A DNA stretch of 64,000 nucleotides from Rehmannia glutinosa (GCA_016081115.2 CM071933.1:63068660-63132659); one strand, 5' to 3'. Shown: positions 48,719-59,316, counted from the first letter of the stretch. The notes: a model not told the origin generated them from the letters alone. Made by a program: numbers and translations.

Positions 48719-48843
48719 CAACATGACTAACAATGATGAATACTCATCACAAATTATGTAATGGAGTATTTTTACAACATGACTAACAATGATAACATAA
48801 CAATGAAGAATACTCATCACAAATTATGTAATGGAGTATTTTT
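48719..48843. repeat. Tandem duplication of ~60 bp
   Basis: ACAACATGACTAACAATGAT... and AATACTCATCACAAATTATG...GAGTATTTTT occur twice in a row (48719-48773 and 48774-48843). The second copy has a 15-bp internal insertion (AACATAACAATGA). Recent duplication inside the gypsy element. Confidence 0.85.
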
Positions 48844-49533
48844 AACAGAAATTAACAATGTGGGTGTTAACCAAATTATTTCGCCACATGTTAGGTAGAA
48901 TATTTAAGTATTTCAAATCACAACATAACCATTTCAAACGACCAGCTAAAGTTCAGAATGCTTGTTTTCTCAAACTCACCACTCATTCACAAAAGATGTG
49001 TGAATATTAAAAATAAAATACTTTATCATTATCAAACTTTCAGTTATATGTATCACAACCAATCTTTCCACAAAACTTAGAATGTGCACAAAACACTTTC
49101 TTCTCTTCTTTTTTTCTTTTTAGTTTTTTTTTTTTTTTCAATTTAATCAAGATAGCATCATTGAATTCAACAATAAGACTATTTTCATGTTTTGACAATT
49201 CACAATATTTTTTTTCATAAAAAATTCACAACATGTCATGTTTTGAAAAGAGAATTACTACAAAAACAATATCAATAAAAATACGGATGCGTCTCAAGAA
49301 TATCAAAATGACATTCTTTACTCTGCCATCAGTTTTTTTTAAAATATTCTTTTTTCCAAAATTACACATTGCAAACTAGAAAAAAAATACCAAAAATAAT
49401 ATCATTTATCCCTTCCCCCCAACTTATCAAAAACATTGTCCTCAATGTCAAAAATAAATAGGAAAGTGAGGTTTAGAAGATATTACCCGATGTATGACTT
49501 ATTGAAATTAAACTCGGAAGAACACAATAGTAG

Positions 49534-50205
49534 TTATACCCATGAAAGATAAATCTCACAACGCCGAGACAAATCCAATTTGCGTTTTTTACTTCTATCC
49601 TCGGACCAAACAACATTAACCAATTTTGGATCGGGTTCAAGAACAAATGCTTGGAGTTTATCGATTACTTCACTTGGTGTTGTTGCACAAATTATGATTC
49701 GCCTGGGCAGGCGGTGAAATAAAACCTTTCTCGACAAAGATAATCTATGAAAGACAACAAGCCATCAAAGAAACCATTAACATTAAGAATACCTAAAGCC
49801 TTCGGTGAATGTTGAGTTGTGCCAGGAGATCACTTGGAATAACTCCTCCAGTGTACCAAAACCACCAAGTAGGGTGATAAAGGTATCTCGCATTATGCAT
49901 CATATTCACCATTTTGTCTTGCATGTTCGATACTCGTAACTCATCTCCAATGGTTTGACATGTGATTTGTCGGACAACTAAAGGTTTCGGGATAACTCCT
50001 AAGACTCTGACTCCTCCCAAATAGGCAGAACCAGAACACACCCCATTAACCCAAAACTACCTCCCCAAAGATACTAAGTTAATGTATTTTTTCGCTAGAA
50101 ATTTCCGAGATTATCACCGCCTCAAGAAAACAACCGTCTTTCCCAAGATTTGCACCACGTAGAACAAAGAACACGCTTAATTCTACGGGAAGAAGAACTC
50201 TCCAT
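49534..50205 (-). pseudogene. LOG: Captured, intronless LOG (cytokinin riboside 5'-monophosphate phosphoribohydrolase) pseudogene
   Basis: LOG enzymes release active cytokinin bases from their nucleotides in the plant cytosol. From ATG at 50203-50205 (MESSSSRRIKRV) the sequence reads, with frameshifts, KDGCFLEAVIIS, the nucleotide-binding GGSFGLMG, YLGGVRVLGVIPKPLVVRQI, GDELRVSNMQDKMVNMM, GGFGTLEELFQVISWAQLNI, LGILNVNGFFDGLLSFIDY, then RRIIICATTPSEVIDKLQAF and LEPDPKL...SKKRKLDLS, ending at 49534. Length (~220 codons) equals a full LOG. The PGGxGTxxE motif has Leu in place of Pro, and Lys stands where LOG proteins have a conserved Arg (MQ-D-R/K-M). Plant LOG genes have several introns, yet none is visible here, so a spliced copy was probably captured. 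It lies in sense orientation between integrase and the 3' LTR. Several frameshifts and stops: not functional. Confidence 0.9.
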
Positions 50206-50527
50206 TTTTTTCTCTCTTTTTTCTCTCTTTTTTCCCGATATAAACTGAATGGTGTAAAAGAAAGGGTGAATGTAATGCTATTTATTGAGGTATGAACAGG
50301 GAATCCAATAGTAATGTAATTATTGGAACTTTTATTTTGTCAAAAAGTTTGAAAATAAAGACAATAAAGTCAAAATAATATGCTAACATGTGAATGAACA
50401 TAAAAGTAGTTGTGATTGTGGCTCACATCTTCCTCTGGTTTTACATCCAGAAACGGCTTAAACGCTCTCTATGGGTCGGGGATATGCTTCCCATCCAATT
50501 TTCTTATAAATTGGCAAACAGTGTCTT
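50206..50527. other. Leader between ORF X and the LOG pseudogene
   Basis: AT-rich sequence directly upstream of the LOG start, with a purine-rich GAGAGAAAAAAGAGAGAAAA stretch (minus strand, about 50206-50232) that looks like a plant 5' untranslated region. It may have been captured together with LOG. Confidence 0.4.
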
Positions 50528-51014
50528 TTAAAGTCGATTCCCAAGACTAAATTCACGTTCTTCTCGAAATTGGAGCCATAATCGGAGAATTTCACGATGC
50601 ACAAATCTACAAGGATGCGTATCAAGAGTCCATAGAATATTATCTAAAGACTCCTTACTCAGTCCATCCTTTATGAATTGAATTTTGTCCTCTCGATTTC
50701 TGGAAACCATACCTAAAGAACGACATCGTGTGTCACAAGTTCATCTAGCACATTTGTGACACACTTGTAGCCTTTTGGCCCTTCGTTTTTGAATATGAAC
50801 TTTTTCCAACACCAGGCATGCATCTAGTAGGAGAAAATGAAAATTCTCCTGCTAATCTTACCTTTGCTTCAATTATCCAACGTACGTCTTCTGGAATGCC
50901 TTTATTCATAAACATTCTTAACCTTTCTAGTCTGGCTTTATATATATCTAAAATTTCAGTTTTGGGAAGAAAATATAATCGTTTTTTGAGAGTAGGGGGA
51001 ATTATTTTATCCAT
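50528..51014 (-). pseudogene. Unrecognised ORF in the gypsy element (ORF X)
   Basis: Two frames, 50745-51014 and 50528-50710, appear to form one protein broken near 50720-50745. The first part starts MDKIIPPTLKKRLYFLPKTE and continues ARLERLRMFMNKGIPEDVRW. The second contains REDKIQFIKDGLSKESLDNI and REILRLWLQFREEREF, charged and probably helical. Basic and amphipathic, no signal peptide or known motif seen. I do not recognise the family. It is downstream of integrase and just upstream of LOG in the same orientation, so it may be an accessory ORF of this gypsy lineage or a second captured host fragment. Confidence 0.5.
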
Positions 51015-51200
51015 TTTTTATTAAAAAAATCCAAATGAAAGAGAATGAGAAAACAAAAGTATGTACAAATATCAGTGTTTGTGGGAAACTGATGAGTCCG
51101 ACTTCAATAGTCACGGAGTACCGTTATCCGCCATTTAACCAGGAAAAGAAATAAAGAAATCCTACAAAACAAACAAATTTACAAAAAACAAATATGTACA

Positions 51201-52540
51201 CTAATTATAACAAGGATTAGAAAGAAAAAGAACTTCCTCTGGAAAAAATTGATTCTCTAGAAATAGTTTAAGTCTTTGTCCATTAACTTTGAATACATTA
51301 CCATTTCTAGGATTCTCAATGTCAATAGCCCCATAAGGATATACATTTTTCACAATGAAAGGACCACTCCACCTTGATCTCAACTTTCCAGGAAATAAAT
51401 GCAATCGAGAATTATAAAGCAAAACCTTTTGACCAATTTCAAATGTTTTTCTTGCAATTTTTCCATCATGAAATTCTTTGATTCTTGCTTTATGAATTTT
51501 TGAATTCTCGTATGCATCATTTCTCAATTCTTCAAGCTCATTGATTTACAATTTTCGCAATTTGAAGCATCATCGAGGTTAAAGTTAAACATTTTGATTG
51601 CCCAATAAGCTTTATGTTCAAGTTCCACAGGTAAATGGCAAGGTTTTCCATAAACTATTCTATAAGGAGACATTCCCAATGATATTTAAAAAGCGATTCA
51701 GATGCCCAAAGTGTATCGATAAGTCTAAAGACGAATCTTTACGATTCGGGGTTAATCTTTTTCTCCAAAATTTGTTTTATCTCCCCATTTGCAAGTTCAA
51801 CTTGTACATTTGTCTCGTGGGTGATAAGGTTGCAACTTTATGTGTGATTCCATATTATTTTATTAAATTTGCAAAACCTTTGCGACAAAAATGTGTTCCC
51901 TATCACTAATAATGACTCGAGGAATTCCAAATCTACTCAAAATATTTTCTCTCAAAAATTTTATCACAATTTTATGATCATTATTTCGACAAGGAATTGG
52001 CTCGATCCATTTTGAAACATAATCTATTGCAACTAAAATGTAAACAAAACCAAATGATATTGAAATGGACCCATAAAATCAATACCCCAACAATCAAATA
52101 TTTCAATCACCAAAATAGGATTCAAAGGCATCATGTTTCGTTTTGAAATTGATCCTAACTTTTGACAATTTTCACAACTTTTGCAAAAAGTGTAAGTATC
52201 TTTGAAAAGATTTGGCCAATAAAATCCACATCGCAAGATCTTTACACTTTGGTTTTCTTTTTGAAAAGTGACCACCACATGCTTTTGAATGATAAAATTT
52301 GATAATGCTACCTACCTCATTGTGTGTACACATCTATGAAAGATTTGATCGGACAATATTTGAAAAGGTAGGGATCATCGATAAAAAACCTTTTTACCTC
52401 GAGTCAAAAATTTCTTTTTGTCTTGTGAATTCCAATTTGATGGCATCATTCTGCCGCAAGAAAAATAACAATATCCGCAAAACCAAGGCACCACAAGAAC
52501 ATTAAACAATTGTTCATCAAAGTATCATTGATAGGTGGAG
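51201..52540 (-). pseudogene. Gypsy integrase, frameshifted
   Basis: Frame 52033-52278 holds the second half of the zinc finger (CKSCENCQKLGSISKRNMMP) and the core start WGIDFMGPFQY with the first catalytic Asp. The central core (about 51530-52030) is in other frames. Frame 51201-51527 is the C-terminal part: KIHKARIKEFHDGKIARKTF, VLLYNSRLHLFPGKLRSRWS, GPFIVKNVYPYGAIDIEN. The LFPGKLRSRWSGPF motif is typical of Athila/Tat elements. Confidence 0.88.
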
Positions 52541-52554
52541 TTTGAAACGAATAA

Positions 52555-52971
52555 TCACAAATAAGTCTTGATAAATGATCGGCCTACAACATTCACTACT
52601 CCTTTCGTATCACGAATGGTAATATTGAACTCTTGGAGTAAGAGAATCCACCTAATCAATCTTGGTTTGGAATCCTTTTTTGACAAAAGATATTTCAAAG
52701 CTGCATGATCACTGAAAACGACAATTGGTGAACCAACAAGATAGGATCGAAATTTTTCCAATGCAAATACCACAGCAAGTAATTCTATTTCAGTGGTTGA
52801 ATAATTGATTTGAGCACTATTCAAAGTTTTACTTGCGTAGTAAATGACATATGGTTTCTTTTCCTTTCTTTGCCCTAACACGGCTCCAACGGCATAGTCA
52901 CTAGCATCACACATTATTTCAAACGGCAAAGTCCAATCAGGAGGTTGGATTATTGGGGCAGATGTAAGCAT
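52555..52971 (-). pseudogene. Gypsy RNase H
   Basis: Open for about 138 residues: PFEIMCDASDYAVGAVLGQR, YVIYYASKTLNSAQINYSTT, EIELLAVVFALEKFRSYLVG, VVFSDHAALKYLLSKKDSKP and RLIRWILLLQEFNITIRDTK. Catalytic acidic residues are visible in CDASD, TEIE and SDHAAL. The fragment looks intact but is separated by frameshifts from RT and integrase. Confidence 0.9.
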
Positions 52972-53033
52972 GCTTTTAAGTTTGACAAAAGCATTTTCAC
53001 AATTTTCGGTCCATTCAAAACCAACATCTTTTG

Positions 53034-53890
53034 TTAGAAGATTACAAAAGGTTTAGATATTATACTAAAATCTTTGATAAATCTTCTATAAAAACCAGCA
53101 TGCCCTAAAAATGATCTTACCTCCTTCACAGATTTTGGTACAGGTAGATTGGCAATTAATTCCACTGTGGATTTATCTACCTCAATACCTCTTACTGAAA
53201 TAATGTGTCCAAGAACAATACCAGTTGTTACCATAAAATGACATTTTTCCCAATTAAGCACAAGGTTCTTTTCTTCACACCTGATCAAAACTTTTTCTAA
53301 GTTCAACAAACAATCTTCAAATGATTCACCAAAAACTGAAAAAATCGTCCATAAAGACTTCGAGAAAACGTTCTACCATGTCACTGAAAATGCTAAGCAT
53401 GCATCTTTGGAATGTAGCTGGTGCATTACATAATCCAAAAAGCATCCTTCTATATGCAAATGTACCAAAAGGACATGTAAAAGTTGTTTCTCTTGATCTT
53501 CAAGTGCAATTTCAATTTGATTATACCAGAATATACATCTAAGAAACAATAGAATTTATGACCGCAACTCTTTCGAGATTTGATCCATAAAAGGTAATGG
53601 AAAATAATCCTTTCGGAATCGAGTTAGGTTTCCTATAGTCAATGCACACACGCCAACCAAGACTTGATTCTAGTTGGAATTAACTCATTATTTTCATTTT
53701 TACTACAAGAATACCCGACTTCTTTGCACGACATGAATAGGACTTACCCATTTACTGTCAGAAATAGGATAAATGATCTCATTATCTAAGAGTTTAATGA
53801 TTATCATTTCTCACTACTTCTTTCATATTAGGATTTAGTCTCCGCTGCATTTCTCTAGATGGTTTCACATTTTCTTCTAAATAAATGTTA
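53034..53890 (-). pseudogene. Gypsy reverse transcriptase, frameshifted
   Basis: Fragments run from NMKEVVRN near 53810 through WRVCIDYRK (about 53630-53656) to MLFGLCNAPATFQRCMLSIF and VERFLEVFMDDF, with the catalytic FMDD at 53344-53355. Frame 53034-53309 carries the thumb region: KNLVLNWEKCHFMVTTGIVL, GHIISVRGIEVD, VRSFLGHAGFYRRFIKDFS. Several frameshifts. Confidence 0.9.
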
Positions 53891-54098
53891 TGTGTGCAAA
53901 TCAGAGGACTAATACCTTTTATGTCAAAGCAATGGTCCATCCTAAAGCATTTTTATGCATTTTCAAAGTCTCGATTAGCTTACATTCCCGAGATGCATCA
54001 AGTTTGGAAGAAATTATTACGGGGAAAAGTCTCATTCTCACCCGGAAAAGAGTATTTCAAATCAGATGGTAATGGTTTCAAATCGATATTTGGAGCTT

Positions 54099-54683
54099 TC
54101 ATGCTTGAAGGAACAAGTTACACTTTTGATGATGACAACTCTTCAAATTTTGGTTTCCAAAAATGATTTTCCAGTGCTTGTAAAAATTCAGTTGAAACAT
54201 CAGAACATTTCTTTTCACAAATACCTCACTTTCAAAACATGTTTCAAAGAAATTCAAAAGAATCGTGAAATTTTCATGAACAAGCTCTTCAATTGAATCC
54301 ACTTCATTTAATTCAATATCATCAGTAGGTTGTTTGCAAACATTAAACACATTCAGTTCCAAAGTCATATTTCCAAAAGATAAATTCAAAATGCCATTCC
54401 TACAATTTATCAAAGCATTTGAAGTTGCAAGAAATGGACGACCTAAAATGATAGGAATTTGTGTCTTTATATTTACAACCGGCTGAGTATCCAAAACAAT
54501 GAAATCAACAGGAAAGTAAAATTTGTCAATTTGTACCAACACAACTTCTACTATTCCTTTTGGAACTTTAATCGACCTATCAGCTAGTTGGAGTACAATT
54601 GGAGTTTCTTTAAGTTCACCCAAACCTAACTGTTCATAAACTGAAAATGGTAGAAGATTTACACTAGCACCTAGATCAAGCAA
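54099..54683 (-). pseudogene. Gypsy aspartic protease
   Basis: Open for 194 residues. It starts MLDLGASVNLLPFSVYEQLG, with the active-site DLGAS at 54663-54677, followed by VLQLADRSIKVPKGIVEVVL, FYFPVDFIVLDTQ, IPIILGRPFLATSNALI and FGNMTLELNVF. This is the typical protease of the Athila/Tat group. The end beyond about residue 150 runs into the linker to RT. Confidence 0.9.
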
Positions 54684-54706
54684 AGCACGTTCTATTCTGG
54701 TGTCTC

Positions 54707-56444
54707 CTATGATGCATGAAATTGTTGGACAACCAGGATCTTTATACTAGGTGGAGCAAATTGTTGGATAATTGAACTCACACTTTCAGTTAAAAATGTT
54801 CTTTTCTTCACATGATGCTTTCTTTTGATTGTGCACAAATCTTTCAAAAACTTTGCATAAGGTGGGAGTATTTGTTTGATTGCATCCAACAAAGGAATAT
54901 TAATTTTGACTTGTTTAAACAATTCAAAAATCTCAAAATTTGAGTTCGATTTCGAGTTGGTTGCAAACTTTGGGGAAAATGGGCGGGGAGGTGAATATGT
55001 TTCATCATTTTCAAACTTACCTCCATTCGACTTACCTTCTTCATCATCGTTATTTTCATTCTTCATTTCTGAAGATGAACTAATAACTTTCTTGGGATGA
55101 ATTGTTTTATCAACAACTTCCCACTTCAAAGTGTTGTGACTGAATTAGCCTCATTGACTGGATTTTCACCTGAAGTAGAAACACAAAATTTGCGTGGAAG
55201 GATTAGGTTGAGGTTGAGCAGGAAACTTACCCTTTTCTTGAGTTCGCAAAGAAAGCGTGAGTGTTGAAAGTGAATTCTTGATCTCATTGATGGCTTGAGA
55301 AGTTTTATTATTGATGCTTGTTTGCTCATGCATAAATGCTTGCAAAGTCTCCTCAAGTGATTTTACATGTGGAAATGGATATGAAGGAAAATTCGGTGGC
55401 TTTTGTGAATTCATTTGTTGAGCTTGATTATTATCACGCCAACCGAAATTGGGATGATTTCTCCATTGTGGATTGTAAGTTTGAGAAAATGGAGATTGAA
55501 AAGGTTTTCAATCCATTCATGACATTAGCCTCAGAAATATGAGGACAAGCATTGGTGGAGTGTTCATTAATTCCACAAATGTCACAAACTTTTTATCTTG
55601 CACATATTTTACTTCCTTTATTTTCTTAACTTCCATGTCATCGATTCTTTTAGCCAAAAGTGAAAGTGAAAGCCTGGCACTTAAACTTTCCTCTTGATTA
55701 AGGTGAAATTTTCCTTTATTTTCATCAACACTATGCCAAGATTGAGAATGTTACGCAAATAGTCAAGATATTCAAGCGCTTCATTGGGTTCTTTATCAAG
55801 AAACTGACCATTACACATTGACTCAATAAATTGTTTTGTTTCAGTGAGTTAAACCTTCATAAAAGAAACCGATGATACACCAATTTTCAAAACCATGATG
55901 TGGCAGGTGAATTCAACAATTCTTCAAACTTTTCCCAACATTCAAAGAAAACTTCTTTAGGATTTTGAGAAAAATTCTGAATTTGTCTTTTCAAAGCATT
56001 AGTTTTGTGAGTTGGAAAGAACTTTTTCAAAAATTCAGTTTGCATTTCTTGCCAAGTTCCAATTGATCTAGGTTTCAAAGAGCTAAGCCAAGTTTTTACC
56101 TTATCTTTTAAAGAAAAAGGAAATAATTTGAGCTTAACAATTTCATTTGTACAATTTTGATCATCAAATGTGGCACATACTTCTTCAAACTCCTTTAGAT
56201 GTAAATATGGGCTTTGAGAATCCATACCATAGAAATTAGAAAGTAAAGGAATCATCCTGGCTTAAATCGAAAGTTGTTTGCATTTAGTGGAAAAATAAAA
56301 CATGAAGGAGTAGAATTTCGAGGGGGTTGCGGTAGTAACGCATATTACGTCTTCTTGATTTTCCGCTCGTTGAATCTCATCATGAACAACTTCATTTTCA
56401 GCCATAATTGGTGAGTGTGGAGATGAACCAAAATTTTCAATCAA
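54707..56444 (-). pseudogene. Gypsy gag with zinc knuckle, frameshifted
   Basis: Frames 56262-56444 and 55887-56255 hold the gag N-terminus and capsid: MDSQSPYLHLKEFEEVCATF, KLKLFPFSLKDKVKTWLSSL, TWQEMQTEFLKKFFPTHKTN, the Retrotrans_gag pattern. A zinc knuckle C-x2-C-x4-H-x4-C (CDICGINEHSTNAC) lies at 55545-55586. Frame 55166-55414 reads FPHVKSLEETLQAFMHEQTS, and 54707-55129 is an acidic linker followed by VKINIPLLDAIKQILPPYAK and FLKDLCTIKRKHHVKK, the segment before protease. Frameshifted between blocks. Confidence 0.87.
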
Positions 56445-56565
56445 ATTTTTGAATTATTTCTTACTAAACGACGAGAATTGGGACTACGACACCATGTAAC
56501 CATGCAAATACACAATATTTACAGTTAAAAAAATATATTCACAAACCTGGAAACTTACTGTGCCT

Positions 56566-56583
56566 TCCCCGGCAACGGCGCCA
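56566..56583 (-). other. Primer-binding site for tRNA-Asp (perfect)
   Basis: Minus-strand TGGCGCCGTTGCCGGGGA is an exact 18-base complement of the plant tRNA-Asp 3' end, six bases inside the 5' LTR. Confidence 0.9.
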
Positions 56584-56589
56584 AAAACT

Positions 56590-58029
56590 TGCTACAACTT
56601 TAAGGTTGCAAACCCAAGTGCGAGTTGTCTCAAATAATAAATTTCTCGGGAGTCCGAGGTCGATCCTGAGAGAAGTTGATGGAAATTTACAGGATATATC
56701 TTATTTAAGTGATGAGTAAATAGATTTTTAACTAGTAAGAATATTTTTTTTTACAAGAAATTTAATTAATAGAAATGTTGAGGATTAGGGATTCACTCTT
56801 GATTTCGGATAAAGGAATGATTATATTTTCTTACCTCTTAAATCATGCAATGAGGTGATCATGTTGTATCATCAATTAGAATTTATCTTATAACTTCAAT
56901 ACTTATTTATGGGATCAAATATTTATGTATTCTTTTGTCAACAACAAATCAAGGTATCCACATTAGTAGTCGGTTGAAATAAAACCGGACATTTAACTAA
57001 ATGGAACCAAGTATTTGTTGTGCCAATAGATATACATAAATCAAGAAACACCACCAAACAAAAATGTATAAGCTAAAAACAAATTGATGATACAAACAAT
57101 TAAATTTAATATGAATATACAATCATTCCTTATCCTTCATCAAGGGTTTCACCCTATTTCCTCAACAAAATAAACTTAGAATAACATGAAGAAAGTAGAG
57201 AAAACAAAAGATTGAAAAAAACTAAAGCAAACATTTTGTAAAATACTAGAAATCTTACTATAATTTAAGAAAAGCAAAAAAGAAAACTTCTTTTGAACTT
57301 TCTAACTCTAACTTTCTCTATATAAAACTTGCTCTTGGCTAATGCTAATGCCCTCTTTGGCACCTTCTTTGACCTGGTCATTTTGTCCATGATTTCAGTC
57401 ATCTTTGCTCAATTTTCTTCCATAAATCAATTGTCACATGTGTTAGCTTGAATTTTCAACTGATTTCATTGAATTCCAACAAACATGGGCCAAGATATGG
57501 ATGAATAATTGAGATGTGGTTGGCATATGGGATTGACTAGTGCAGCAACATCTTGGATTTTTTATAAATTCATCACATCCGAATACGACTTTGGGGTCTT
57601 CATCAATATTGTAGCTCTATGATTTGTACATACTCCGTAAACATTTCAGATACCAATAACATGTATTTTCTAAGTTATGTCCAAAATACCAAACTTGGTC
57701 AAGTCTGGAAACTAAATGAGCAACCCTTCAATCTTCATTTTATGATGAATTTTTTATCCAAGAAAATATCATTCCAAACTTTGATTTTTGGTTTCAATAT
57801 CATTCCAAGAAAATATCTTCAAGAATCATCCCAAAATCATGTCGAAAATGAAAGTTATGCTCGTTGATCCGAACCTGCACTAAAAAATGCTTCCAAATAC
57901 AATTCTATGTTGATTTCCTATTTTATTCCTAACATATTAATAATACTATAAATTTATTTTATCAATAATATTAATAACGTAAAATAATAATATAAGCCAA
58001 AAATAATTATACATTTTTAACGTTCATCA
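56590..58029 (-). repeat. 5' LTR of gypsy element (46462-58029)
   Basis: 1440-bp direct repeat of 46462-48097, about 200 bp shorter because of two or more deletions, one of which removed the TATA-box segment. Followed by the GGGGA duplication. Confidence 0.93.
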
Positions 58030-58034
58030 GGGGA

Positions 58035-58370
58035 CATTGGGATGGTTTGGATTACAAAAATGGTGAAGAAGATGTTATATGTGTTGAACCGGGATGATTT
58101 ATTGGACGAGATCTAAGGAGTTGTTGAAGCTGATAGGACCATATATGTAATGTACTCTTTTTTGGATCTTACCGGGAATAAGATTGGAAAGTTAAAGCTA
58201 AAAAATGATCATGACATGGACCGTGCTTTTACAAATACCTATTTACCTGTTGTTTTCGTTACCATAAAAAGAAAAAATATTGAGACAAACAATAATAACA
58301 CGCTATATATTATAACGTGTAATTGTATAACATGTTATATATTATAACGTGTTATACGGTGTTATAATAT
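58035..58370 (+). pseudogene. Mutator-like transposase N-terminal relic (right part)
   Basis: The plus frame reads IGMVWITKMVKKMLYVLNRD, DLLDEI, a stop, then GVVEADRTIYVMYSFLDLTG and NKIGKLKLKNDHDMDRAFTN, ending in VVFVTIKRKN. A short globular part followed by a line about an accepted range of values before a variable linker is the style of plant MuDR-type transposase N-termini. One in-frame stop is present. The frame continues upstream across the gypsy insertion to 46409. Identity is inferred from pattern, not from a clear motif. Confidence 0.4.
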
Positions 58371-58533
58371 TGTTGAAGAATATATATAAATATCCAAAAT
58401 AAACTTTGCAAAAATATACAAATAACTAATGTACAGAATATGTCCTAATTTTGAACATCCTCTACAACAAGTGTACTACTATCCGTACTATACTTAAATA
58501 TCGAAAATGCAATCTTTTGGCGAATCTTTTCCA

Positions 58534-59316
58534 TCAACTTATGAACAACTGCCTTTGCATTTTCCGTGCAATCAATGACTCAATCTGGACAAGCGCTGAT
58601 GGCCCGCAACTGGCGCTATCCGGCTGCTCATAACAATTCTTTGGCGGGGGCTCAATCAAATCCCACCCAGGACGAACAGTCTGTCCTCGACTATAGAAGC
58701 TTGCGTGTTGCGTCAATGCTAGGAGAATGCCACGTAGTGGCCGTGTCACGGCGATCCTTGAGGCCCTAATCTCAGGTGTATACCCGTAACGTATAATTCT
58801 CCATGTATGATGATCCACCCTGCAGGCAACAAAATGGTGCTCAAAATTGCACACCATCAAAATCTGAAAACAAAATTGCAAATCAGTTAATTAAAATAAA
58901 GCACCAAAAATTGGAAAAAGTAAACAGAAGAAATATTATTTTCATTACCTCTGTAACATCTCTCCAGTCCATCGGATTCCCTCACCCCTGAGGACCGTGT
59001 TGGACAATATGGACCATTTTGTCCAATTCCTCGATAGGGATATTCTCCATTTTCATAGAGTCATATATTGTGTCCTCTGGATCTTTGTCATGCAACGTGG
59101 TCCAGATGGTGTCACACATATACTACACAACAACAAAAATTCATTATTTAGACACAAAACTACACAAAAATAGAATCTAAGATTATTTTAGTAATTAATT
59201 TTACTCACCGAGAGGAACGTATCCACAATCGTGTATTTTTCCTTCATCTGATCATGAGGAACAATCCCAAGGAATTGGGGATCAGGCTGGAGGATAGCCA
59301 AATATGCATTGATATG
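58534..59316 (-). pseudogene. Ulp1-type cysteine peptidase (C48) relic, three exons
   Basis: Exons at 59209-59316, 58949-59122 and 58534-58863 (108, 174 and 330 bp, all multiples of three) are joined by introns of 86 and 85 bp with GT...AG ends; a further acceptor stands before the first. The product reads HINAYLAILQPDPQF, YMCDTIWTTLHDKDPEDTIY, then MVCNFEHHFVACRVDHHTWR and QPDSASCGPSALVQIESLIA. The HF and SCGP segments carry the expected His and Cys of Ulp1 peptidases, which remove SUMO or related tags; the usual Asp after the His strand is not obvious. One in-frame TGA (58982-58984) lies in exon 2. Such genes are often carried by Mutator-like elements. Confidence 0.72.

Larger units (their letters stand above)
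48098..49533. other. Noncoding 3' region of the gypsy element
   Basis: AT-rich, no coding region. It holds the homopurine tract, the 60-bp duplication and, near 49412-49450 on the minus strand, TTGAGGACAATG followed by AAGTTGGGGGGAAGGG, an internal polypurine-like motif usual in plant gypsy elements. Confidence 0.6.
46462..58029 (-). mobile_element. Athila/Tat-like Ty3/gypsy element carrying a captured LOG gene, 11.6 kb
   Basis: LTRs at 46462-48097 and 56590-58029 start TGCTACAAC and end GTTCATCA on the plus strand. GGGGA flanks both sides (46457-46461 and 58030-58034). A perfect tRNA-Asp primer site lies at 56566-56583, so the 5' end is at the right. On the minus strand follow gag, protease, RT, RNase H and integrase (56444 to 51201), an unrecognised ORF (51014-50528), a LOG pseudogene (50205-49534), an internal purine motif (about 49412-49427) and a homopurine stretch before the 3' LTR. 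No chromodomain was seen. Coding parts are frameshifted but easier to read than in the 8848-21600 element. Confidence 0.93.
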
